From Oncomelania hupensis (taxonomy: Eukaryota > Mollusca > Gastropoda > Littorinimorpha > Pomatiopsidae), in contig CM072515.1 in NCBI GenBank assembly GCA_036898135.1, positions 69,679,567 through 69,743,566 of the forward strand: a stretch of DNA of 64,000 nt, read 5' to 3'. The notes beneath the pieces are model-generated. The model did no database searches and was not told where the DNA came from. It worked only from the letters and a program-made list of their open reading frames with translations. Below, piece after piece: positions 54,941 to 64,000 of this stretch. Made by a program: the position numbers and the translations under genes. The first letter of the stretch is position 1. Each line of letters opens with the position of its first letter.

Positions 54941-55844
54941 TGTTTACACGGTGTTAACTGGACAAATCAGTGAACATCGACATAACTTGTTTTGACGTCA
55001 GAACAATGATCCGTAAGGGTTAGGGCTGGGTTAGGATTAGGGTTAGGGTTTCAACACTTAAAAGTACTTAAAAAGGGGGACGAAATATGAACCATTAGGG
55101 GTCTTTCGGTACGGGTGAAAGTGAAAGTGATTGTGTGTTCGTTTCGTCCAACGAGAGGCACGCCGCTGATTCTTACGCCGCGTTACGAAACGAAACGAAC
55201 GTGTTTCTGTGCGCTTTCGATTCCAGCACCTAGTTTCGTTGTGATTATTATGCCTACGTAAGGCTTCTACTAACAAATGATGATTTGACACGAATGTAAC
55301 GATTAGGTTGAACTTTAAAGATGGATTAGTGCTCTAACATTGAAAATATTTTACATTCTAGCTTCGAGTTTCATTTTTGTCACATAAAACAGTTTTTGGG
55401 CTGCTGATTGGTGATACAGAATAGATAGATTCTAGACAGCCATGACGGCATGAGGGTTTGGGCACTCTTTTCAGTAGCTCGTTTGAAAATACGTTTTAAG
55501 TCTGAGACCGAGTTTAGATCCCCATTATTACTTCTAAAATGGTTCAGTAATGTGCCATATACAAATTCAAATCATTTTTGGACATTTTACAAACGATTTA
55601 ATAACCAAAATGTACTCACGAACATTAGTTCGTGGAAAACCTGATTTCCACGAAGTTTTATTCGTTGTGGTAGGCAGACTTCGTGACCTCTCACCACGGG
55701 AAGTAAAAGCGTCACATAAATTGCTGACGTCACAACAATAAGTCTCGATTCACATTCACTTTCACTTTCACCCGCTTCCGAAAGATCCCTATTGTCAGCA
55801 CAAGTTATGTGGCGTTTCAGGAAAGTCATGATAATGCTGTGTAC
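54941..55844 (-). mobile_element. MITE T copy 2, split by MITE H
   Basis: Left part 54941-55096 begins TGTTTACACGGTGTTAACTG and contains GGGTTAGGG-type repeats at 55016-55049. The right part 55794-55844 is GTCAGCACAAGTTATGTGGC, then GTTTCAGGAAAGTCAT to the other inverted end. It is the reverse orientation of copy 1 at 25001-25257. (GT)n lies on both outer sides. Confidence 0.75.
55097..55790. mobile_element. MITE H, 694 bp, ~35-bp terminal inverted repeats, ATT duplication
   Basis: Left end AGGGGTCTTTCGG, then GGGTGAAAGTGAAAGTGA; right end read in reverse AGGGATCTTTCGG, then GGGTGAAAGTGAAAGTGA. ATT flanks both sides (55094-55096, 55791-55793), and the uninterrupted T copy at 25.05 kb has a single ATT there. 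Three-bp duplications suggest the PIF/Harbinger superfamily (inference). No transposase is encoded; open frames inside have no recognised domain. Confidence 0.8.
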
Positions 55845-55852
55845 CCTCGGCT

Positions 55853-55921
55853 ATGTGTGTGTGCGTGTGTGTATGTGTGGGTGGGTGTGTGCGCGTAGTT
55901 GTGTGCGTGTGTGTGCGTGTG

Positions 55922-55952
<31 letters not shown>

Positions 55953-56020
55953 ATGGGTGTGCGTGTGTGTGTGTGTGTGTGTGGGTGTGTGTATGGGTGT
56001 GCGTGTGTGTTTGTTTGTGT
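55853..56020. repeat. (GT)n microsatellite
   Basis: GT/GC/GG-interrupted GT tract. Confidence 0.95.
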
Positions 56021-56185
56021 GCATGTGTTATGTATATGTTTGTGAAAATCTAAAATCATTTTAATCAATAAAAAGTTTTAACATTACAAAATCTTAATCG
56101 GAATTTGATCCTTGTCTTCTTCCTCCTCCTGCTCCTCCTCTTCCTCCTCATCCTTCTCATCCTCCTCCTCATCATCATCATCAGC

Positions 56186-56269
56186 AGCTTCTTCTTCTTC
56201 TTCTTCTTCTTCTTCTTCTTCTTCTTCTTCTTCTTCTTCTTCTTCTTCTTCTTCTTCTTCTTCTTCTTC
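56186..56269. repeat. (CTT)n microsatellite
   Basis: About 28 CTT units preceded by CCT/CAT repeats. Poly-Lys, poly-Glu, poly-Phe and poly-Ser frames here are artefacts. Confidence 0.95.
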
Positions 56270-56344
56270 AACATCAGTCATCACCATCAAACATAATGTT
56301 GAAAACCTGTGCAGACATTTATTCAGCCACTATAATTATTCTGA

Positions 56345-56416
56345 TCGCCGTAGCTCAAGTGGTAGAGCGTTCGCCTGGCACACCGATGACCCAGGTTCGA
56401 ATCCCGTGGTGGGCGA
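56345..56416 (+). other. tRNA-derived SINE head
   Basis: 72 nt with a perfect box A (TAGCTCAAGTGG), a D arm GCTC/GAGC, a perfect box B (GGTTCGAATCC) and partial acceptor pairing TCGCC/GGCGA. The anticodon and T stems do not pair well, so it is a SINE promoter region rather than a working tRNA gene. AATAATAAA-rich sequence follows at 56552-56575. Confidence 0.6.
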
Positions 56417-57415
56417 TATAAAATGTGGCCATTCTAACTGTCCATTTTAGCAGTATGATTGCTCTGGTGGTTCAGCGTTGATTTAGGTCCCTACCCTTTG
56501 ATCCTTGGGATGATTATCCCCATCTACCATATCGCCAATGACCGTAGACCTAATAATAAAATAATAATAAATTGCATTTATACAACGCATTTTTGATTAG
56601 AATAACAACTCAATGCGCTTACACACATCATTCGTACGCATCATCACAACATTCGCACTACATCATGTACAGCATCATTGAGAAACTATTATTACTGTTC
56701 ATACTATTAACACAGAAAACGCCTTGCGGAACAAGTGCGTTTTTAAGCAGCTCTTAAAGGAAACAAGGTCTGTACAATGTCTTAAACCGGCAGGCAGCGC
56801 ATTCCAAACCTTGGGTGCTTGAAAACTAAAAGACCGGTCGCCAACTGTTTTAAGCAGACGCTTGGGCGTTTTCGACAGTTTGTTTTAATCTGATGAGCGC
56901 AAAGAACGGGTTGTAGTGTAGGTAGTGAGTACCTCAAACAAATTTGGTGGAAGTGACTGGTCGAAATGACGGAAAGCTAGGACAGCAATTTTGTATTCAA
57001 TGCGGAACTTGACAGGGAGCCAATGAGCTGCATTAAGAGAGGCGTGACATGATCACGTTTCCGTTTTTAAAGCACAAGCCGAGCAGCACAGTTTTGTACA
57101 CGCTGCAATCGGCTAACTTCATCAACTTCATTATTGTATAAATATTTTCTGCGTAACACATATTATGCGTATGCCCAACCCAACTGAAGGTAAAAAGACT
57201 ATGTTTAAACTTTGCCAGTTAATCTGAAGCATCCATTGTACTTCCTTTTCTGGTGGTGTTTTGGTTCTGGGTGTTCTGCTGGAATGCCGTACAGTTTGAA
57301 AAATGATGCATCTATTAAGGACTATATCTACATGTATTGATATACGATGCTGTCGTCAACGCCACTGCCGTTTCCTCTAGCGAAAATACTTTTACTTGTT
57401 GTGTTATATAACAAA
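56417..57415. other. no gene; likely dispersed repeat body
   Basis: AATAATAAATTGCATTTATA at 56560 and the long unique-looking region to 57180 (for example CTTGACAGGGAGCCAATGAG) look like an old dispersed element, but no second copy is in the window and no domain was read. Confidence 0.35.
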
Positions 57416-57476
57416 ATATGTCTCTCCTTCTCTGTCTCTCTCTCTGTCTTCCTCTGTTTCTGTTTCTGTTTCTGTC

Positions 57477-57565
<89 letters not shown>
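57416..57565. repeat. CT/CTGT microsatellite
   Basis: TTTCTG repeats, then CTGT x7, then (CT)n. Confidence 0.9.
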
Positions 57566-57566
<1 letters not shown>

Positions 57567-58124
57567 CGTTTATGTTTACTCTGACTATTGATAACTTCCA
57601 ATGATCGAGATTGGGAGGGGGGATACTACTGTCAAAGTTCGATTCTAATGTAAGCATGGGATATAAAACAAGAGCCAAAAGGAACGACTCCATGTAAGTC
57701 CACCTTTGCGTAAATGGTAAGGTAATCATGTCAAAGTTCGCCCGTACTGTATAGCAGGAGCGCTAAGACGGCCATAGTTGTTTTGTCCCATGGACTACTT
57801 CGCTTTTCAGTCTGATTATTGTTGTCTATCATCGTTCCGTCCAGTCTGACTACCAGTGACTATTGCAGTTCCGTCCAGTGTGGATGAACTGGCGACACGA
57901 CTGTGTTGGTGCTGGACCAATAGCCTTCTGTGGACGTAGACGCCCGCTGCGTGACTTGGCAGCTGTTCATCACTTGAAGACCACCATTAATGTGTTGGAC
58001 AGCCGTATCTTGGACCATCAGATCGCGGTCGAATAAAGAAGGAGGACAAAGTAGGAGGAGGAGAAGAAGAAGAAGGAGAAAAAGAAGGAGGAGGAGAAGA
58101 AGAAGATGATGAAGGAGTAAGTTA
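57566..58124. other. no gene; GAAGGA tract at 58030-58110
   Basis: Only a purine-rich GAA/GGA tract is notable; it directly precedes W copy 4. Confidence 0.4.
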
Positions 58125-58417
58125 TTTATTCATTGCTTACAGGGTCAAGCGGACTGCAAAGAGCCGAATCAGGACCACAAAATCAAGACCACAACTTGGT
58201 TGAAAGAGGACTCACCCCTGATTCGTATAAAAGATCTGCTGAAAGAACCCCAAATGGTAACACTGAAGGCACTCCACCAGCCGGTCACTTTACAATAAAG
58301 GCATCCCACGCAGGGGACGCTGAGGTTATACCAAAGAGTCTAAATACTAGTATACAACCTCTTTGGTTATACTCTAATTTATCGAATTATCGTTTGCAAA
58401 GACAAAAAAGAATATAA

Positions 58418-58495
<78 letters not shown>

Positions 58496-58830
58496 GCATT
58501 ATAAAATATAAACAAAACACATATAAAATGCCTATATTGCTAAATAATTATATCATAGGAAGCCTCAGTGACCATTTGGCAGAAAGCGTCTAATATTCCC
58601 AAGGTGACCCAACAGACGCTATACACAAATGAGGAGTTTTGGAAGAGTTTTAAAGAAAAAAGGCAGGTGACTGGTCTAGCGAAGAAGGTAGTATAGTAGA
58701 TTGATAGAACAGAGTAGGAATGAGAAAAAAAACAACGGAGAAAGATTGCGACAGTGGGAATTTAAAGTACTAGATTTCCAGAAAAAGGGATTCTATTTAT
58801 ACAGAAACTCCCGGCACTCAACGTGGCGGG
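58125..58830 (+). mobile_element. W copy 4 with an (AAT)n insertion
   Basis: Starts TTATTCATTGCTTACAGGGT and follows the W order; (AAT)n at 58418-58494 and a duplicated CTCTAATTTATCG-type block interrupt it. It ends CTCCCGGCACTCAACGTGGCG, a degraded form of the terminal hairpin, followed by G/A-rich sequence. Confidence 0.7.
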
Positions 58831-59571
58831 GAGGGAGGGGGGAGAGGGGATGAAGGAGGAGGGGGAGAAGAAGAAGAGGAAGAAGAAGAAGACCGGAAAT
58901 GTGGGCTGATAATGTGATTTGAAAATTGTATATCCTGTGCAAGGTTCTCTCGCTCCAAACATCCTTAATTGGAAATTCGCTAGGCTGATTTCCTTTAATA
59001 ATCTATTTCATTATGTTATGGTAATGCGCGCTTCCTGCCGCTTGTTTACCTTCTAGGAACCAAACATTAACATTAACTAATATTGCTGGCCTCAGAGAAA
59101 AGAGAGATGGAGCTAATTACGTTACGCATACTATTTTATTTTATTTTATTAATTCTTTTTAAAGACGCTCTTGCGTTTATTTATGAATAGAAAGGTGTTT
59201 GCCGTGGATGAGCCTAAAATCATTTAATCGAGAGACGACGTAATGAAATATAGTCATTGATTCACTGAAAATGAAGTGACAATCATTGAATGCAATGCAG
59301 AGATTTGAAACACTCAGTTACAAAATAGATTTTTAAGAAAGGAAAAATATTAAAGAGGAGGGGGAAAAAAACCGCCTACTCATCTCAAACGTGTTAGTAT
59401 TGCGTCACTGCATGCTGTGCTGTTGGCATGTTCTTTGGTGGTCAAATTTCGCACGAACATGCATCCGGTGCGCGTTTCGAACGGCATGAATTCGATACGG
59501 ATTTAAGTAATGTTATTTTTTCCATGAGACGTTAAGTAAACTTATAACAATTGAAAACGTATTACAAACAC
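58831..59571. other. no gene recognised
   Basis: Purine-rich tract 58832-58895, then AT-rich DNA with no coding support. Confidence 0.35.
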
Positions 59572-59656
59572 ACACACACACACACACCCTCACACACACC
59601 TACACACACACACATACATACACACACACACACCCACTCACACACACACACACACA
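59572..59656. repeat. (CA)n microsatellite
   Basis: CA repeats with CCT and TACATA interruptions. Confidence 0.95.
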
Positions 59657-59843
59657 AAGCAACGGAGTCCGAGAAACTTCCGAAACAAGCATTATGCTCG
59701 TATGCGTCACAATGATCTTGCTGACAGAGACGAATATGATATTGGATATAGCAGACATCATGTCCCCAAGTTCCCATCTTTCACACTCCTACTCTTTGGT
59801 ATAAACTTACACAGTTAGGAGGCCCAAACGGTTATTTACCCAG

Positions 59844-59981
59844 ACTATGGGAATAAACACCGGGACAGATGGAGAGATTACTGATAGCGGCGATACTGTA
59901 GAACGAACACTTGCAGACCCAGACGACGTGAGGGATTCGGAACAATCATATGATGCGACAGATAGCGATTGGACTATATGA
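59844..59981 (+). other. small acidic exon-like block (possible terminal exon)
   Basis: An acceptor-like GGTTATTTACCCAG ends at 59843. The frame from ATG at 59847 gives 44 codons, MGINTGTDGEITDSGDTVER, then an Asp/Glu/Ser-rich stretch ending DSDWTI before TGA. Fourteen or more acidic residues in 44 is unlike the surrounding AT-rich DNA. It could be the last coding exon of a plus-strand gene or chance; no upstream exon was found. Confidence 0.25.
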
Positions 59982-60735
59982 CAAATAACTTAAACATTAT
60001 CAGCGCTCGCGCGCACCCCTCTCCCCCCACCCCGCCTTCACACACACACATAAGTGTATCATGATAAATAGCATTAAAAAGATATTTTTATGCTAAATGT
60101 TGCAAGACCACTTTCTAAATTATTATATAAGTTAATAATGAACGCATGGAATGCTAAATACTCCGCTGAGGTTCATTACATTACATTACATGATTATTGT
60201 TTTAGGTCCAGCGGACTCGCAGTTGTTCAATGTGTAAGTAAATACAAGTCTATCATAACATCACCTTCTATTTGAATGCTCAGCTTTAACAGAAATATTT
60301 AAAGGAAATGGACATAACATAACTCAACAAGAACATTCTGTAGGCATGGCCATGTATCATCCTAATGTTACAGACGTTGTGAAAGTTAAATGTCTTGTTG
60401 GTATATAGACGAAGTTGAAATTATGTTTTTAAATACTTAAGGTGTTTTAAAAGTTCAATTTTCATTGTCTAGTATAGTCTCAATGTGTGAACAGACATTA
60501 AATCAAAGTTTGACGCACGCATACACGCACGCACATGTACACACTTACACATAGATTATAAATAAACTAGGATTTATTTGCAAAAAACTGATGATTGTCT
60601 CCTTGCCATAGAAGATCCCAAGTAATAATGCAATGCCCTTGTGAGTTCAGATAAGCAAAACACTCCAACTACAAGGAGAGGGAGTAAGAGGAATTGGGGG
60701 ATGGCGGGGTGTGTGTAGCGATAGTAGTAGTAGTA

Positions 60736-60794
<59 letters not shown>

Positions 60795-61492
60795 CGTTGT
60801 AGTAGTAATAGTAGTAGTAGTAAAAAGGTAAGGTAAAGGTAGTCCCATAGCCTTGTGCAAAGATACTAGAACAGTAAAGATAGGTCAGTAGGCGTGATCC
60901 CTTCTATTTTCATTCAGGACGGCCTGCGGCAAGCGCTCCAAGCGGTAAAATTGATCACACAACCAAGGGAGGTAATTTTGAAATAGAGCGAGAGTAGTTA
61001 TTATAGGCCTACAAGTGACATCCGAGCGGGTTGTTGATCACACAGTAGACCTCTGACGTTTATTATAGGCTTACACATCAAACAAATCGTTAGATCAAGC
61101 CAAAAAGAAATTAAATACAAATATAATAAAAAATAATCTCTCATCACAACATATAGGCCTTTCTTTTTCTTTTTAACCGGGTTAGTTGTTTATGTGCTTT
61201 GTAAATCATTTGTGTACAAGTGTTTGTGTTAACAATGTTTTTCAGTGTATGCATGTATTATTATTATGTATTTAATAGGGGTCAGAATGATGTGGCGCAC
61301 AAAGATATTGCATTGCTCAGTGTATGTTAGTTTATTATTATTATAGTATGACTTTACGTGCATGCTATTACTATTAAAAAATGTATATATATACAATTTT
61401 TAAAAAAATTATTTTTGTTTTTAATTATTGCGATTTGTGCTTGTAGCCTATTTTACACCTGTCAAGCTTACGATATTAAAAAGTTATTACAT

Positions 61493-61553
<61 letters not shown>

Positions 61554-63301
61554 GTATGATTTCCTTTGATTGTTTTGTGTACTAGCCACACTCACATACA
61601 TACAATTATTAGTCCTAAACAACTGGCATATTGTGATGTATTCAATGAATGCAAAGTGTAAAATAATTTTGGCATTCAGAGCATGCTTGTGCTAAAGATA
61701 ATATTGTTGTTTATTTTATTTTTATTTGTGTGAGTCTTTGGGATGGGTGTAAGGAGGAGAGAAACAAAGAACACACACACAAACACACAAACCCAATAAC
61801 TCCAGACTTTGAGCTTCGTTATAATTCTTAATCGCAAGCATTTTTATTTAAATAGTAAGCATTAGTTCGCACACGTTCTAACTCTACAAAGTTGCCAAAG
61901 TAATTGTATTTAAGTCTCGCTCCAGACACACTAAACATATTGTTTATAAACAAAATGCAACTAAATGTTAACATGAAACACACCAAGAAATGACAATATT
62001 TTGGTGTTTTAGGCCACAGGCCCTAATCGCAATGTGCATCGAACAGACGAGCAAAGTCAAAGAAATTGATAATTAATAATATATTAATAATATATTATAC
62101 ATGTATACATAAACATAAGGAAAAGAGAAGGAACATTATTTTAAGTAGAAAAAAAACCAACAATAATAATAATTATTTTTAAAAAAAAACATAATAATAA
62201 CAATCATCATCATTATCCTTTCCATTGACATAGCAACCATCATAAATTAATAATAGTAACAATAATAATCATCATCACCACTGTGAACATCACAGTGTTG
62301 AAACAGGTGCCCAAGCACATTTACAAAACAGAATTAAACATGTCTAGATTTGTTGTTGTTTTGTGTTTTTTTTACAAAAAAGCAATAACACTGAACCTAT
62401 GCAAGCATTTACCTGCATATTACAAAAACTGAAAACTAAATGCAATGAGTGTATACGTGTGGCTTACTGATTGGCCAGCTGAGTTGTGTTTAACACTCAC
62501 TTCTTTTTTTTTCTTTTTTTTTGTTTGTGGCTTACTCTGATAGGAATCATTAGTGAGCAATAAAATAAGCTTTACAATTACGCCTATCGACACACAGTTT
62601 TTGACTGTACATTTTATAATCATCAAATGTTATCTTCATAATGCCCAAAATAAACATACATGTCCTAGATATATTGATATTATACTAATCGTACATTTTC
62701 AGGCATTTAAAAAAATTAATAAATATAAAATAATAGTGTTCAACAATATTAATCACAATAACAGCAACCATCAACATCATCATTATAACAAAACAAGCGG
62801 ACACAAATAGATTAACTTTAGAACCTTATCTCCAGAGCTCTGTTACCTACAATGAATATATAGCAATTAATTATTTAATTAGGTTATTCCTGTCTATGGC
62901 AGTAACCTTTGAATAAATCTATCACTATTCCTGTCAGTAACCTTTAAACAGATCTATCACTATTCCTGTCAATGACAGTAACCTATGAAGAGATCTAGAG
63001 ACATTATCAGTGTGGTATGTAAACCAATTATACCACAAAATGGCATTCCTTTACACCAACCATTAAATTATGTATAAACCATTGTTGTAAGTATTCGCAT
63101 ACATGTGCAACATTGTTTCCTTAGTTCCTTATTAGGAATAAAAGAAACACATTCTGTAACAAGCAATAGATCAATGCAAATATATATTTAGGCTTATATG
63201 CACAATGTTGAAACCAAAAACATATTTTTGCATATATAAAGACTACAAATTACACTTACTTTAGCCCTACACTGCAATAAACATGCTCACACAAAACACA
63301 C
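59982..63301. other. no gene; AT-rich, with (TAG)n and (ATT)n
   Basis: W-associated scrap at 60170-60225 (CATTACATTACATTACATGA, GGTCCAGCGGACTC). (TAG)n at 60723-60825. (ATT)n at 61493-61552. The region 61600-63301 would be intron or 3' UTR of the THAP gene if that gene continues left; three imperfect copies of ATTCCTGTC...AGTAACCT lie at 62885-62980. Confidence 0.4.
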
Positions 63302-63583
63302 CTGACACTTTGGGTTTCTTAGCAGCTGAAAGGTGTAGATCTGGTGCCACAGCCTTCTTTGCAGGTGGTCGCCTGGTTGAAGTGACAGTTGGTGGTGGAT
63401 TTGGCACATTGAAGATTGAAGGCACAGCATACCATATCAGCTTATTTGTCTCTGTGGCATTCATAAACTGGGAGTCTTCAAAATGGTCACTGCACAGGTA
63501 GTAGCCAGACTTGTACAGTAGTTTAGCATCTTTCTGCAGCAGATCTTCTCTCCTCACCCTCTGCACCCAGTCTTTGCATCTGA
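63302..63583 (-). CDS. THAP-domain protein, internal exon
   Basis: On the minus strand TTGTTGTGTTGCTACAG (acceptor) precedes 282 nt, ending GTGTCAG|GTGTGT (donor). The frame, entered after two bases, reads RCKDWVQRVRREDL and YKSGYYLCSDHFEDSQFM, then WYAVPSIFNVPNPPP. This is the second half of a THAP C2CH zinc finger: the invariant Trp (KDW), Cys and His of LCSDHF, and the AVPSIF box. The first Cys pair lies in an exon to the right, beyond the window or unrecognised. A Pro/Lys-rich linker (RRPPAKKA, SAAKKPKVS) follows. THAP proteins bind DNA as regulators or derive from P-element transposases; which one cannot be told from this exon. Confidence 0.85.
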
Positions 63584-64000
63584 CTGTAGCAACACAACAA
63601 AAATAATAGGTCAGGGTGACGAAATTATAATTACTTAACATTACTTAACACACAGTCCAACAAGCTTCAAACACATTACATCCACTATCTTGAAATTCTG
63701 AAAAGTGGTGTGGAACAAAAATAAAATCAACAAGACAGCTAGAATAATTGCTGCACAGTTCGATTTTCACATTCCTGCTTCATATTGTTTTCGGTGGTAG
63801 GGGACAAAACATGTAGATTGCTTCGCAAGGCTTTAAAGTACAAAACGATGTTTGTGCATCACACAGCATGTTTGATGTTTTAAACCAAGTTAAAAAATGT
63901 TTAAATAAAAGCTGATAAAGTTTACTATGCAGGAGACGAAATGTAATGTTGACGACCGGTCTAGTTCAATCACAGGCTGTGAAGTCCGTAGGCCTCGCCT
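63584..64000. other. upstream intron of the THAP gene, first exon not found
   Basis: AT-rich sequence with no recognised C2CH start (a Cys-x-x-Cys-type block) on the minus strand. Confidence 0.4.

Noticed and set aside
56345..56416. Functional tRNA gene
   Set aside because: A and B boxes are good but the anticodon and T stems do not pair.

Overview
The window is animal nuclear DNA, most likely from a marine mollusc or another spiralian invertebrate. The evidence is the absence of bacterial gene layout, splice signals around a THAP zinc-finger exon, long GAT/AAT/CT/CA microsatellites, and a dense mix of Tc1/mariner, RTE-type LINE, other LINE, RNase H-bearing LINE, Ty3/gypsy LTR element, MITE and SINE-like copies. 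The mollusc assignment is inferred from the style of the repeats; no species marker was found.

Layout. 1-1 kb: a Tc1-like transposase cut by the window edge. 1.3-5.6 kb: microsatellites, a decayed LINE fragment and a 5'-truncated RTE copy. 5.7-13.7 kb: head-to-tail RTE-type LINE copies on the minus strand, two of them sharing one identical internal junction. 14.0-14.75 kb: a ~110-bp tandem repeat split by an RTE fragment with a 19-bp target-site duplication. 16.9-17.6, 29.3-31.5 and 58.1-58.8 kb: copies of a ~0.6-kb repeat, here called W, that ends in a GC-rich hairpin. 18.6-23.3 kb: a local segmental duplication. Its left copy carries a 2.06-kb LINE and its right copy is the empty site. 24.46 kb: a candidate host first exon. 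25.0 kb: a MITE carrying telomere-like repeats; a second copy at 54.9-55.8 kb is split by another MITE. 26.3-28.9 kb: an RNase H LINE end next to the most intact RTE copy. 31.9-34.7 kb: weak minus-strand exon-like blocks. 36.2 kb: an RTE fragment with a 10-bp duplication. 42.1-53.0 kb: one old LINE broken by three later insertions, the last being a 6,647-bp LTR retrotransposon with 1,725-bp LTRs and a TACAT duplication. 56.3 kb: a tRNA-derived SINE head. 63.3-63.6 kb: a THAP-domain exon on the minus strand, the best-supported host gene.

How the parts relate. Nearly all the coding signal belongs to mobile elements. RTE copies that keep their 3' ends mostly end in (GGATA)n-like pentamer tails, as expected for one family spreading by target-primed reverse transcription. 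The LTR element keeps gag, zinc knuckle and protease but has lost the integrase and reverse transcriptase cores, yet its LTRs differ at only about ten places, so it was probably mobilised in trans and recently. The remnant domain order (protease, integrase zinc finger, RT start, RNase H end) matches the unusual Gmr1-type group of Ty3/gypsy elements. No wholly new enzyme system was recognised. The strongest leads are the structural ones: the natural empty site, the nested insertions, the tandem LINE multimer, the MITE with telomere-like sequence and the rearranged-order LTR element.
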